Shown one piece after another: positions 1 through 9,077 of a stretch of DNA of 64,000 bases; within the stretch, counting starts at the first letter, position 1; every line of letters begins with the position of its first letter. The notes beneath the pieces are model-generated. The model was not told the DNA's origin, did no database searches, and saw only the letters and a program-made list of their open reading frames with translations. The position numbers were made by a program, and so were the translations under genes. Origin of the DNA: Pararhizobium sp. IMCC3301 (lineage in GTDB: Bacteria; Pseudomonadota; Alphaproteobacteria; Rhizobiales; GCA-2746425); assembly GCF_030758315.1 (NCBI RefSeq), contig NZ_CP132336.1:3377001-3441000 (forward strand). Reading direction: 5' to 3'.

Positions 1-1536
1 ACAGTCATGATTATCGACTATGCGGCCCGGCACGCTGATACCGTCGCAACGATCCTGCGGACGCTTTCGCTGCGTAATGATATCAAAGAAAAGGTCAGAC
101 TTCTTCTGCTTGAACGCGATCTGACAGGGACCTGGTTCGATAAGATCACTCACCGAGGCAAATCCGAAAGCGTCAAAATTGATGAAACCTGGTTTCCAGA
201 AGACGGGGCGTTGGAGCCGCCAGAGGATGTTTGGCCGATTATCGAGCATATTTGCGGTGACGCGCCAGAAAGACTGCCAGCCAAGGACAAGGTACTTACT
301 GAGCTTGAACGCATTGATCACCATTGCAGGCCGCTTTATGCCGCCTTTCTCGGGGATGCATACCGGCGCGGAGAAAATCCGCGAAACTGGGACGCCTACG
401 CACTTGTTGAAAATGTACTGCAACATGAAAAACGATATTGGAACCAGGGTGGCGTTGACCATCTTGATGTGAATTTGTGTGCTTGTGCAACAACGACCGG
501 AGGTTTTCCGTCAAAGTGGGTGGAGCCGATGTCAACTCACGAGATGCAAGGCTTCTGGCCCGTCTGGAGTGGGAACCAAACCCTGGAAAGGCTTGCTTCG
601 GTTTACGGCGACTCTATTATTGACGACGTTCCGCCATTGGAACCGGATATTCTTGGCGAATTGTTCGTCCTGGATTACTGGAAATCAGCTTCGCGCTTTG
701 AGCGGAGGCATTTGCTCGACTTTGCAACCACGCTGGCTCCATGGTTCGCAGAGTTTATCGAACGCATGGCTTCTGATTTTCCTTGTGAAGCAGCTTTTGA
801 TCTGCTCAGGAAAGTTATTGATCTCGACTTTCAGGAATATCAAAATTCCAAGCCGGAACTAATCTTCAATATCGTCACTGCATTGGCAAAGCATCATCGC
901 GAATATGCCATGGAATGCTTTTGGTTTTTCAACCGCATGCAGCCGGATGAAAATACACCCTACGTCGCGGAGTGCGTTATCGATGGTGGTTTGAATCTGA
1001 TCGTGGGGGTTCAAGACCTTAATTTGAAAGACGCTTTGAAAATCTATGAATTCCAGAAAAGCTTTGTTTCAAAACTGCCAGCTTCACTCGAAATCGACAG
1101 GGCACAGTGCGAACTGGCCTTGTCACTCATTGCGAAATATCCGCTTGAAGATCCCTCTTTGTTTCGACCCGTCCTGGCTGACACTTTCAGATTTATGAGA
1201 CGAAACCCGGAAGATCAGGAGATACGCGGTAACACCTGCATTGCAATTTCAAACTTCGTAAATCTGCTGGAGTTCGAGCATATTGGTCATGCCTCATATC
1301 TACTCCATCTGTTCAGACGTGAAGCGCCTTCGAGCAATAATGCGGACTCGCATGGAGCATGGCTTTTTATCCTCTATCACATGTTCTTGTTGTTTCTGGT
1401 TGAGCAGGGCGGCGTTGACGACACGACCGATCAAGGCTTCAAATCTGCGTTTGGTAGGCTTGCAGATCAGGCACCTGAGGCCGAACAGTTCAAAGCCGAG
1501 ATATTAAAACGCTTTCAAGAGGACCTAAAAGAGTAG
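1..1536 (+). CDS. STAND-type NTPase, C-terminal part (5' end outside window)
   Basis: The reading frame is open from base 1, so the start lies to the left. The first visible residues read T-V-M-I-I-D-Y-A, which fits the Walker B strand of STAND NTPases (hydrophobic strand, D, Y, A), followed by a typical V-R-L-L-L-L-E-R strand with a downstream W. Around residues 105-150 there is the R-P-L-Y-A-A-F-L-x-D-A segment and a W-D block that I associate with the same NTPase family. The remaining 350 residues are helical and rich in aromatic residues, as expected of a sensor or repeat domain. The Walker A and any N-terminal effector domain are missing from view. STAND NTPases often sense phage proteins and trigger an effector (established knowledge); a defence role here is inference, helped by the HEPN gene that converges on it. 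It ends at TAG 1534-1536. Confidence 0.6.
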   Translation, partial: TVMIIDYAARHADTVATILRTLSLRNDIKEKVRLLLLERDLTGTWFDKITHRGKSESVKIDETWFPEDGALEPPEDVWPIIEHICGDAPERLPAKDKVLTELERIDHHCRPLYAAFLGDAYRRGENPRNWDAYALVENVLQHEKRYWNQGGVDHLDVNLCACATTTGGFPSKWVEPMSTHEMQGFWPVWSGNQTLERLASVYGDSIIDDVPPLEPDILGELFVLDYWKSASRFERRHLLDFATTLAPWFAEFIERMASDFPCEAAFDLLRKVIDLDFQEYQNSKPELIFNIVTALAKHHREYAMECFWFFNRMQPDENTPYVAECVIDGGLNLIVGVQDLNLKDALKIYEFQKSFVSKLPASLEIDRAQCELALSLIAKYPLEDPSLFRPVLADTFRFMRRNPEDQEIRGNTCIAISNFVNLLEFEHIGHASYLLHLFRREAPSSNNADSHGAWLFILYHMFLLFLVEQGGVDDTTDQGFKSAFGRLADQAPEAEQFKAEILKRFQEDLKE

Positions 1537-1691
1537 GTCGCGATTTCTGCTGACAGAATCTTGCACCGCTCACTTGGGGGGCAACCCGTATTTGGCCTAC
1601 GGCGGCACCATGCTGATACTCCCGCCACCATCCGCTTGATCCAGCAGATAGCAGCTATTATACGACTCTACCAGTTGGCGTCGTTTCTTCT

Positions 1692-3089
1692 TTAAGAGGG
1701 GCAAGGTTTAAGGAACGGCTCAATGTCAGGCAAGCCTGAGTGATGTTCCGCAAGTAGCGCAATGTCCATACCAAGATCTAACAATATGTGCAATTGGACC
1801 AAACCAGTCGCAGCGCGAACCTCTTCATAGAGGTTTGGTACGTCATCTAGTTTCAACGAATTGCCGCCATGAAACAGATTGCCCCGCCTCTTGGACAATC
1901 GTTTACCAAGATCAGTTGGAAAGCGGAACCCTTTGCTGTTTAGAAAGATCACTGCACGGTCGATGCATGTGGCCAGAGAGGGATTTTTTTCATCCTGCAA
2001 CCGCATGTGTTTCCTCGAGAATTCTTTAATGCCGTCGTCCGGCGCGCTTTCAATGTAATCGAAGAAGGCTCCCTTTCGATCAAGGTATGATTCCTCTTTT
2101 GGTTCGATGTAGCGCTTTGTCATGTCCCTCTCAAGAACAGGCATCATTCCATTGAAACGATCTACTAGATCGCTCTGAAATTGCAGGCTTAGCTCTACTG
2201 CATGAATGCGATGGAGCATTTTGTCTCTATTTTTGGCAAAAAATTCGAGGATATCGCCGAAGTCGTTCGTCGGAAAACTCAGCTGAGTGGTTCTGCGAGA
2301 GAAATGTGGGATAACCTCGGTCTTGTACTGAACGCCACCCAATCGCAGTACACCTTCGTGATGGAGTGTACGTTGGCCAAGCTCATACTTTTCTTTGTGC
2401 TGAATGCGGAATTCAGGCATCTTTCCACGGTGCCCAATAAGGAAGCCAAACAGACGTTCGAAGTCGAAAGCGAGTGTTTGAATGCCTTCTAGACTCTGCG
2501 GATCATTGAAAGTCATACTGAAAACGGTCGATGTCCGGACCTCCTCACACTCATCAATTGATCTCATGCGCACCTGAGTTTCCACACTTGCCAAACCGAT
2601 ATCGGGGATTTGGTAGCTTGTGCTTTGTGGTGGTGAAGCGATCAGAGATTCTGTTCGGGTTTCGTCATCCCGTACTTTCTTGAAAGCTCGACCTGAATAC
2701 CACGCGCCTAGCGCCGGCGACTCGAAGCGCAGCGCTAGAAAGACTTTTTCTGTTGGGTCCGTGATCGCGAGCCCATCAACGATTGCTTGACAGGTACCTT
2801 CCACCCGAGTTCGCTGGGCCACGTTCATGACATCAAGACTGCCCGGATCGACACGGAAGACCAACGGGCGGACGAGCGTGCACTGGCGCTGATGATCAAG
2901 CAGTGCGATCACAGTGGGCGCATTCGTTAATGGATCAGTCGCGTACATATTCTTGGGGTCAACATGCCGCGAGAGGTTGAACCGGAATGAAGTGTCGTCA
3001 GGCGTGGGTGCGTCGATGGTACCAACCCAGGGCGATTCGTCTTCTTCCTTACCTTCAGTTGGAATGTACAAAGTCTCTGAGTGCTTCAT
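1692..3089 (-). CDS. ApeA-like HEPN-domain abortive-infection protein
   Basis: This encodes 465 residues. The C-terminus carries a HEPN ribonuclease motif, R402-G-N-L-F-H407 (R-x4-H), in a helical region, and the N-terminal half is beta-rich with an F-E-S-P-A-L-G-A-W segment like the ApeA N-terminal domain. Length and layout match ApeA, a single-gene anti-phage HEPN protein whose RxxxxH site cleaves RNA and halts growth on infection. The ATG at 3089 is preceded by TTGGAGGG at a good distance, which supports the start. It faces the STAND gene tail to tail and stands alone, as expected for a one-gene system. The family call rests on the motif and layout only, so a different HEPN family is possible. 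Confidence 0.6.
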   Translation of the reverse strand: MKHSETLYIPTEGKEEDESPWVGTIDAPTPDDTSFRFNLSRHVDPKNMYATDPLTNAPTVIALLDHQRQCTLVRPLVFRVDPGSLDVMNVAQRTRVEGTCQAIVDGLAITDPTEKVFLALRFESPALGAWYSGRAFKKVRDDETRTESLIASPPQSTSYQIPDIGLASVETQVRMRSIDECEEVRTSTVFSMTFNDPQSLEGIQTLAFDFERLFGFLIGHRGKMPEFRIQHKEKYELGQRTLHHEGVLRLGGVQYKTEVIPHFSRRTTQLSFPTNDFGDILEFFAKNRDKMLHRIHAVELSLQFQSDLVDRFNGMMPVLERDMTKRYIEPKEESYLDRKGAFFDYIESAPDDGIKEFSRKHMRLQDEKNPSLATCIDRAVIFLNSKGFRFPTDLGKRLSKRRGNLFHGGNSLKLDDVPNLYEEVRAATGLVQLHILLDLGMDIALLAEHHSGLPDIEPFLKPCPS

Positions 3090-3328
3090 AATGCTTTCCC
3101 TCCAAGAAGATAAAAACTAAAATAATTCACTGAGTTGGAAGCAAATTGGGCAGTGTCAGGCTCCCCTATCAGTCCCGGTGGGGATGATCCCAATACTGCT
3201 AAATTCATGATTGTCCGGCTTGTTGGCCATCAACGCCTAATGGACAGATTGGCTTAGACTGTCACGAAAGCCATGAAGAGCCATATCCGCATCTGTCATA
3301 ACCACTACACTGTTTTGAAATCTCAGGT

Positions 3329-4000
3329 TCAATTGAAGGGCGCGCGCCATCCAGCTTTTAGCGCTTCATCCTCGGAGCAAAACCATTTTTCCCCTCGTTC
3401 CAGTGAAATCTTGGTCTTGTTATAATACCGACTCCACGGCGTGTGGTAAATTTGGCCATTTCTGGAAATGTTGCCCTTTATGGGACAGCCGTCTGGTGCG
3501 GTTTGTTGGGCGACTTGCCAGCGCGCTTCCCTGAACTTCCATGGAGCGTCTGTCTCATACTGCCAGACCCCAATCTTTTTTGCGCGGGCATCTCGCTCTT
3601 GCGCAACATAATCGTCACTGAATCTTACAAACGCCCAGGCCAATCCCACATCGACCAGATTGCGATTGATCTCTAAGCCTTCGCCTGTCTCACAAATGGC
3701 CAGAAGCCTTGAATATTCATCAAATTCGTTGCCTGTGCATCGCACTTGCGTATCTGCGACCAATTCCTTGACATACTCAAGCGCGGCTTTGCCACAGGGC
3801 CAGGTTTTACCATTCGGCAATGCGCATCGTTGGCCTGTTTCGGGCGTGTCAATCCCGTGCAGCCGGATCACTTGCGAACCTATTTCGATTGTATCGCCGT
3901 CCGATATTTTTGCGCGTCCGGAAATATCGATGGCATGCGCCATGTGAGTAGTGAATGCCAAACTCAACAGCGCAATAATGACCTTAAAACAAATCTTCAT
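3329..4000 (-). CDS. Exported thermonuclease (SNase-like) family protein
   Basis: This encodes 223 residues. The start is taken at ATG 3998-4000, which forms an ATGA overlap with the stop of the upstream gene; the longer frame would add 17 residues ahead of an obvious signal peptide. The signal peptide (about residues 1-23) ends in A-H-A. The SNase OB-fold follows, with the D-G-D-T core, R-L-H-G-I-D-T-P-E (catalytic Arg and Asp), and Y-S-R-L-L. The C-terminal 45 residues hold a Cys/His-containing tail (C-P-I-K-G-N and W-F-C-S-E-D-E-A) seen in many alphaproteobacterial members. It should be a periplasmic or secreted Ca-dependent phosphodiesterase. It is the last gene of a four-gene operon with two membrane-anchored proteins, an unusual setting for SNase. 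Confidence 0.85.
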   Translation of the reverse strand: MKICFKVIIALLSLAFTTHMAHAIDISGRAKISDGDTIEIGSQVIRLHGIDTPETGQRCALPNGKTWPCGKAALEYVKELVADTQVRCTGNEFDEYSRLLAICETGEGLEINRNLVDVGLAWAFVRFSDDYVAQERDARAKKIGVWQYETDAPWKFREARWQVAQQTAPDGCPIKGNISRNGQIYHTPWSRYYNKTKISLERGEKWFCSEDEALKAGWRAPFN

Positions 4001-4821
4001 TTCAATAAAACCCAAAGTAAAATACCAAGCCCCACTAGCCACCAAACCCATGAATACTCCGACGTAGAACGGTCAAATCGAGGCTGGTTTGGACGTGTGT
4101 CCTCCTGGATAACATCGTTTATGTCCGGATCAATCCAAATGGATATTTCGTGTTTGTGAACCTGCAAAACCGACTTTGCAATGCCGGTTGTATCGGCATG
4201 ATCCAGCACCTGCCGCTGAAGCACCGGAATTTCTGCTAAGACTTTACTGGCCGCCAATTCTTTTGAAAGTTGCCTGAAGTGGTTCAGCATATCTGTTTGC
4301 ACTTTGACGTCGCCGCTTGTGAGCCAAGCGAAACGCCGCTTAACATTGTCAGGCACTTCATAATGCGAAACGCTGTCATCAAGGCGTTTTGAGACCAGTC
4401 CCGCCACCGAGTTAACATCCGCCGTCGGGCCAATGGTCACGTCATATTTGGATGTTGGCCCGAAATGTACCCAAACGTTTTCAGCTAGCTCATACTTTTT
4501 TGATAGCGGCATTCTTGGAGGCAGTAAGTCAAAAAGCCTTTTAGCAACAAGACCCGACATGCGCCTGGCACCGGCTTTCCAATCGGAAAATGTTTGTCTG
4601 GCGTATTCTTCTTTTATCTCACCGTATTGTTTGCCGTATTCTTGCAAAATCGTATCGAGAGTTTTTCCATCAAGATTGAAAAAATATTCCTTCACATCTT
4701 TGTCGGTGCCACCCATCTCGCGAGAAAATGCTTCTGCTTCATCTATGTGACGACGGGCGGCTTCCCGCCCGTTGTTGCTTGATCGGGAATATCGCGTGCG
4801 TCCTCGACTGTAACGAGCCAT
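3997..4821 (-). CDS. Uncharacterised tail-anchored membrane protein
   Basis: This encodes 274 residues that I do not recognise. The N-terminus is strongly basic with R-Y-S repeats, the middle is soluble and mainly helical, and residues 257-274 form a single very hydrophobic Trp-rich segment with almost nothing after it. This points to a C-tail-anchored topology with the bulk in the cytoplasm. It is the third gene of the 5574-to-3329 operon; its TGA overlaps the ATG of the thermonuclease gene and 4 bases separate it from the 95-residue gene upstream. The coupling suggests a shared job with the nuclease, which would act on the other side of the membrane (inference). Confidence 0.7.
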   Translation of the reverse strand: MARYSRGRTRYSRSSNNGREAARRHIDEAEAFSREMGGTDKDVKEYFFNLDGKTLDTILQEYGKQYGEIKEEYARQTFSDWKAGARRMSGLVAKRLFDLLPPRMPLSKKYELAENVWVHFGPTSKYDVTIGPTADVNSVAGLVSKRLDDSVSHYEVPDNVKRRFAWLTSGDVKVQTDMLNHFRQLSKELAASKVLAEIPVLQRQVLDHADTTGIAKSVLQVHKHEISIWIDPDINDVIQEDTRPNQPRFDRSTSEYSWVWWLVGLGILLWVLLK

Positions 4822-4825
4822 TTCT

Positions 4826-5113
4826 CTAGATGCCCAAAAGCTTGCGAAGTTTGTCCAATAATGTTGGGCCTTCGGTGTTCAAAACAAAACGTAGTTTATA
4901 TCCATCGCCACTGAGATTCTGTTCCGAAAAAACCTTTCGCGCATTCGGGAGCGAAAGTTGCAGCATGAATTGCTTGAGGATCAATTCCGTCTGCTCCTCC
5001 AGATTGTGCCTGTCTTTTGCGGAAAGCTGGGAATTCGCCAGAGCCTCATTCAGATCAAATCGCACCTTATTGAAGTCTTCATTAGTGCGAAGATGGAAGA
5101 ATTTCTTCATCAT
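4826..5113 (-). CDS. Small soluble protein of the thermonuclease operon
   Basis: This encodes 95 residues of unknown family. It is predicted soluble, with helices at residues 10-55 and a short beta-rich stretch (Y-K-L-R-F-V-L) near the end. The start could be either of the two adjacent ATG codons (5113 or 5110); no strong Shine-Dalgarno is visible. Spacing of 5 bases to each neighbour makes it an operon member between two genes for tail-anchored proteins. No function is assigned. Confidence 0.6.
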   Translation of the reverse strand: MMKKFFHLRTNEDFNKVRFDLNEALANSQLSAKDRHNLEEQTELILKQFMLQLSLPNARKVFSEQNLSGDGYKLRFVLNTEGPTLLDKLRKLLGI

Positions 5114-5118
5114 CCGAT

Positions 5119-5574
5119 CTAGTTCATAACAAGAGCAACAATAACAGCTGCGGCGGCAATGATGCCGATGATAAGCGGCATGTTGTCGGGTAAACCGGAG
5201 CCTGAGCGAGAAATTTTTCCTTGTGCCGCCTTTTCGGTATTGCCGATAATGATTTCCGTCCTGCCAATTGATGTGGTCTGGGTGTGCGTAATAGTGGCGC
5301 TGTTTCCAGCTTGAGTTGCGCGTTCAGTCTGGTCATTGAAATTGTGAAGCACGGCGTCAAGCGCTGCCGCATCGACTTTTAACTCTTGAGCTTTTTTGTG
5401 AATATCAATCATACCGGAGTGGTATTGATGTTTGAGCTCTTCAATCTGATTCTGTGATAGCCCGCTAAGATCAAGCTTCTCGACACCACCCAGATGGAGA
5501 GAATTATTGGTCGCCAAATCTGTCGAAGGATTCTTGGCCGACTTTGCCAAAGCGTTGTCATCAGAGTCAGACAT
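5119..5574 (-). CDS. Tail-anchored small membrane protein, first gene of the operon
   Basis: The start is set at ATG 5574 because AAAGGA lies 6 bases upstream; the longer frame to 5613 lacks a comparable site. The product is 151 residues. It is hydrophilic and acidic at the N-terminus, helical in the middle, with a Thr/Ser-rich stretch, and ends in one hydrophobic segment (about residues 131-150, with I-I-A-A-A-A-V-I-V-A). This is again a C-tail-anchored layout. Two such proteins in one operon suggests a membrane-attached complex (inference). The family is not recognised. Confidence 0.65.
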   Translation of the reverse strand: MSDSDDNALAKSAKNPSTDLATNNSLHLGGVEKLDLSGLSQNQIEELKHQYHSGMIDIHKKAQELKVDAAALDAVLHNFNDQTERATQAGNSATITHTQTTSIGRTEIIIGNTEKAAQGKISRSGSGLPDNMPLIIGIIAAAAVIVALVMN

Positions 5575-6055
5575 TAGTGATCCTTTGCTGAAGGCAAAAT
5601 GCGAAGTCCGCATCTAATTTCCATTCTAAACACTTGTCATGATCTATTGCAACCAGACGCCAAATACTGCCGCAAGCCAAATCGAGGGCCAGTAATTTAT
5701 TCTGTCCGGGCGGGCACTATTTCTCTAGGCGCGTGCCTTGCCAAGCGAAACCGAACCAGCAGAGCTGTTTCGTCCCATTCGGGTCACGATCCCTGACAAA
5801 AAGAGATCAAATAGCCAGCGCTCCAAGGGTGGTCTCGATCCTGCGGCTTTGGCCGCTCCTGCGGGAACACCGGGAACCTTGAAGCACCGATCGTCACGTC
5901 CCGCCATGTCAAGGATGGCTCCTGGTAGACTTCATTTTTATGGTGCCGTTGTTGACGGCGTTTAGCAGATCTGATGAGGCGGCAATTAGGCCGCCGCTTT
6001 ATGCCATGCCCGGCACACCGGACATGGAAACCTAAGACAAGCTTTATTCAAGTCC

Positions 6056-6158
6056 AAAAATATTTCAACCACTGTTTCCCGTAAGCAATTCCAGCCAAAT
6101 GCGGGGGCATTCGGGGAATTGCTAAACGGTCCCCCACAACAGAAGTTGAAATATTTTT
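6056..6158. repeat. Nested long inverted repeat
   Basis: The outer arms AAAAATATTTCAAC (6056-6069) and GTTGAAATATTTTT (6145-6158) are perfect 14-bp inverted copies. Inside them, AGCAATTCC (6084-6092) and GGAATTGCT (6115-6123) form a second perfect pair. The two pairs share one centre, so the 103-base segment can fold into one long imperfect hairpin. It may be a protein-binding site or structured RNA upstream of ardC. Confidence 0.75.
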
Positions 6159-6187
6159 GTGCGTGAACAACGACGCCCAAATCAGGT

Positions 6188-6217
6188 CGCCCCCGGTAAA
6201 CCGGAGGCGGCTTTTTT
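6188..6217 (+). terminator. Intrinsic terminator-like hairpin upstream of ardC
   Basis: The stem CGCC-C-CCGG / CCGG-A-GGCG has one mismatch and a TAAA loop, followed by GCTTTTTT. This is a good rho-independent terminator shape on the plus strand. No plus-strand gene is seen just upstream, so it may end a small RNA or act as an attenuator in the ardC leader. Confidence 0.6.
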
Positions 6218-6317
6218 CGTTTTGGATTTTGGGCGCTCGCCGCTGGGCAAGGTTTCATGTGCGGGGTAGTGACAAAAGAAATCCTCGCTTTTGAAACCAA
6301 AACCAAGTGAGGACACA

Positions 6318-7205
6318 ATGACCAAGCGAGATATTTACCAAGAGATTACCGACAAGATTATATCCGTTCTAGATCAGGTAAATCTGGACGACTACCAAGC
6401 CCCTTTTGCCGGTTTGGCGGCGCAGGGATTACCAGCGAACCCCACAACAGACCACCAGTATCAAGGCATCAATATTCCGTCCCTTTGGGTAGACCAGCAG
6501 GTGAACGGGTTTGAGTCCAATCAATGGGCGACCTTCAAACAATGGAAGGACAAGGGCGCACAGGTTCGAAAAGGCGAAAAGGGAAGCCCGATTATCTTTT
6601 TCAAAACGCTTCAAAAGACCGCAGAAAACAGCGCAGGCGAGCCGGAAGAATTCAACATACCGATGATGCGGTTCTATACCGTGTTTAATGCCAGTCAGGT
6701 GGACGGCTACGACCATCAGGAAAGCGGCGCAGAGCCAAAAATTGATCTTGTCACCCGCATTGACCATGCAGACCGCTATTGCACCCAGACGGGCGCAGAC
6801 ATTCGCCATGGCGGGTTAAGTGCCTTCTATCGACGCAGCGGCGATTTTATCAATCTGCCTGATACTGCCGCTTTTTTGGATACGCCGCAGGCCACCGCCA
6901 CAGAAAACTATTATGCGACTTTGTTTCATGAACTGACCCACTGGACAGGCGCGCCCAAACGCCTTGACCGTGACAAGGCAAAAAACCGCCAAGACCGCGA
7001 AAAATACGCCTTTGAGGAATTGATTGCCGAACTTGGCGCGGCGTTTCTGTGTTCCAAACTCGCAATCGTACAGACCCCGCGCGAAGATCACGCGCTTTAC
7101 ATCAAGAGTTGGCTGGCGGCGCTCAAAAACAACAAGAAATTCATATTCAAGGCATCGGCACAAGCCGCCCGTGCCGTGGCATTTCTCGACGGGTTTCAGG
7201 AATAG
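6318..7205 (+). CDS. ardC: ArdC-family antirestriction / zincin metallopeptidase protein
   Basis: This encodes 295 residues. The start is at ATG 6318 after a GTGAGGA site; a longer frame from 6291 is less likely. The N-terminal part (about 5-125) matches the ArdC ssDNA-binding domain, with W-x-T-F-K-Q-W and a V-R-K-G-E-K-G segment. The C-terminal zincin domain has H204-E-L-T-H208 and the downstream E-E-L-I-A-E-L-G (about 233-239) that supplies the third zinc ligand. ArdC proteins travel on conjugative and mobilizable elements and protect incoming ssDNA from host restriction or other attack (established knowledge). It sits upstream of a ParB-family gene, a common pairing on alphaproteobacterial plasmids and integrative elements. 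Confidence 0.9.
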   Translation: MTKRDIYQEITDKIISVLDQVNLDDYQAPFAGLAAQGLPANPTTDHQYQGINIPSLWVDQQVNGFESNQWATFKQWKDKGAQVRKGEKGSPIIFFKTLQKTAENSAGEPEEFNIPMMRFYTVFNASQVDGYDHQESGAEPKIDLVTRIDHADRYCTQTGADIRHGGLSAFYRRSGDFINLPDTAAFLDTPQATATENYYATLFHELTHWTGAPKRLDRDKAKNRQDREKYAFEELIAELGAAFLCSKLAIVQTPREDHALYIKSWLAALKNNKKFIFKASAQAARAVAFLDGFQE

Positions 7206-7293
7206 GGATTGCAGCACAGAGTTCAATCGCTGGTTGGCCTCGATGGTGCAATTCCGCGCCCTTTAAAAACCTAAACACCCAAGGAGAAGACCC

Positions 7294-9003
7294 ATGGAAC
7301 TACAACATATTGAATTGAAAAATCTGAAAACCACAAAACTGAATGTCCGCAAAATCGGCGCTAAAAACACCGCCGATCTTGAAGCCAGCATTCAATCGCT
7401 TGGTATTATCCAGCCATTGCTGGTACGTGCCAACTGTGAAGGGTTTGAAGTTGTCGCAGGACAGCGGCGCTTTCATGCTTTGAGCAAATTAGCGCAACAA
7501 GGCGAGATTGAGCCTGTGCCGTGCATTGTCATGCAAGAGGGCGATGATGCCAAAGCGATAGAGGCGTCCTTGGCGGAAAACATTGCCCGTCTGCCGATGG
7601 ATGAAATTGACCAGTACAAGGCTTTTTCAGCGCTGGCAAAACAAGGGACAAGCATTGAAGATATTGCCCTGCAATTCGGCATTACCGACAGGCAGGTCAA
7701 ACAGCGCCTTGCCCTTGGCAATCTATATGCACCGATATTGAGCGCGTACCGCAAGGCTGAGATTAACGCAGGAACACTTCGCGCCTTGACACTGGCAACC
7801 ACCAAACAACAAAAATTATGGTGGGATTTGTTCAAGAGCGAAGATCAACACGCCCCGCAAGGTCACAGCCTTAAAAGCTGGTTGTTTGGCGGCGCAAATA
7901 TTCCACTGGAAAATGCCCTGTTTGATGTCGCAAATTACAAAGGCGCAAGCGTGTCTGATCTGTTTGAAGACGCCAGCTATTTTGATGATGCAACGAATTT
8001 CTGGACGTTACAAAATCAGGCCATTGCCGCCGCAAAGGAAACCTATCTTGCCAATGGTTGGCAGGAGGTCATCATTCTGGATATCGGTGAGTATTGGAAC
8101 GAATGGGAATATGCCAAGGCCACCAAGAAAGATGGCGGCAGAATCTATGTCCAGATTGCCACCAATGGCGAAGTGACATTCCATGAGAGTTATCTGACCA
8201 GAGAGGAAACCGAGCGCCAGAAGAAAGTTCAAGCTGGCGAAGTTATGGCAGACATACAAAAGGCCGAGATTACCAAAGCCATGCAGAATTATCTGGGCTT
8301 GCATCGTCACAGCGCCGTGAGAACAGAACTACTCTCACATCAGGGTATTGCCCTGCGTTTGGCAGTGGCGCAGATGATTGCGGGGTCAAGCCTATGGACT
8401 GTTCAGGCCGACCCGCAGAAGGCCAATACGGACGCTATTGCAGAAAGCCTTGCAACCAATAAGGCGGAAAGCGTGTTTCAGGCAGAGCGCGAACGGGTAC
8501 AGAGTCTGTTAGACCTTTCTGGTGAAGAGGGCGAACCCATCGTACCGCGCAAAACCGATTGGGGTAAAACTCCTGATCTTTACGCCATAGTCGCCAAGCT
8601 GATGGAACTGGACGATGCCAGCGTCAATCTTGTTTTGACCTTTGTCGTTGCCGAAACCCTGCCAAGCAATTCTGCTCTTGTTGAAGTTTTGGGCGAAAAA
8701 CTTGGTGTTGATATGGCGAAGCACTGGCAACCAGATCAAACCTTCTTTGATCTGTTGCGCGACAAGGAAACGCTCAACACCATTGTCAAACAAGTCGCTG
8801 GAAAGAGCACGGCAGACGCGCATGTCGCCTCGACCGCCAAAGTCCAGAAACAGATCATTCAGGACGGCTTGAGCGGCAAGCGCAAGAATGGCAAGCAGGA
8901 CTGGCAACCGGGCTATATGAGTTTCCCCATGACCGCCTACACTAAAAAAGGCGGCATAGAAGCCATGGACAGCCGCAAAGCCCTCAAGAAGCTGTTTAAA
9001 TAG
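7294..9003 (+). CDS. ParB/RepB/Spo0J-family DNA-binding protein
   Basis: This encodes 569 residues. The ParB N-terminal CTPase/nuclease-like domain (about 5-115) has the G56-Q-R-R-F60 motif and E-N-I-A-R (95-99), followed by a helix-turn-helix near 119-140. The remaining 400 residues are much longer than in chromosomal ParB, as in ParB-like proteins of plasmids and integrative elements. There is a good AAGGAG site before ATG 7294. No ParA gene is adjacent, so true partitioning is uncertain; nicking or regulation is possible. ardC lies just upstream (88-base gap), so the two are probably co-transcribed. Confidence 0.85.
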   Translation: MELQHIELKNLKTTKLNVRKIGAKNTADLEASIQSLGIIQPLLVRANCEGFEVVAGQRRFHALSKLAQQGEIEPVPCIVMQEGDDAKAIEASLAENIARLPMDEIDQYKAFSALAKQGTSIEDIALQFGITDRQVKQRLALGNLYAPILSAYRKAEINAGTLRALTLATTKQQKLWWDLFKSEDQHAPQGHSLKSWLFGGANIPLENALFDVANYKGASVSDLFEDASYFDDATNFWTLQNQAIAAAKETYLANGWQEVIILDIGEYWNEWEYAKATKKDGGRIYVQIATNGEVTFHESYLTREETERQKKVQAGEVMADIQKAEITKAMQNYLGLHRHSAVRTELLSHQGIALRLAVAQMIAGSSLWTVQADPQKANTDAIAESLATNKAESVFQAERERVQSLLDLSGEEGEPIVPRKTDWGKTPDLYAIVAKLMELDDASVNLVLTFVVAETLPSNSALVEVLGEKLGVDMAKHWQPDQTFFDLLRDKETLNTIVKQVAGKSTADAHVASTAKVQKQIIQDGLSGKRKNGKQDWQPGYMSFPMTAYTKKGGIEAMDSRKALKKLFK

Positions 9004-9018
9004 CAGTCACTAAATAAA

Positions 9019-9050
9019 AACCGCCCGTTGGTTTCCACCAACGGGCGGTT
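9019..9050. terminator. Strong hairpin terminator between parB-like and parDE genes
   Basis: AACCGCCCGTTGGT / ACCAACGGGCGGTT is a perfect 14-bp stem with a TTCC loop. On the minus strand it is followed by TTTATTTA, so it should end the toxin-antitoxin transcript. It may also stop the convergent ParB-family transcript. Confidence 0.85.
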
Positions 9051-9077
9051 CTCTGCGTCCGCAGTAAAAGGGATTTT

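Larger units (their letters stand above)
5575..6317. other. 743-base region without a confident gene, with hairpins
   Basis: This lies between the divergent thermonuclease operon and ardC. Short frames exist (for example 5738-5965 plus, TTG start, 75 codons) but none has a convincing start, ribosome site or family. The region holds a perfect 6-bp hairpin (GGCGGC / GCCGCC, 5978-5995), a nested long inverted repeat (6056-6158) and an intrinsic-terminator-like hairpin (6188-6217). The density of structure fits a divergent control region, a leader RNA or an origin-like site. Confidence 0.5.

Noticed and set aside
5738-5965. 75-codon plus-strand frame with TTG start upstream of ardC
   Set aside because: It has no ribosome site or recognised domain and a minus-strand frame covers the same bases. 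It is described only as part of the gene-free region.
7294-9003. True plasmid partition locus
   Set aside because: The ParB-family protein has no ParA neighbour and no clear parS repeats were seen, so a partition role is not claimed.
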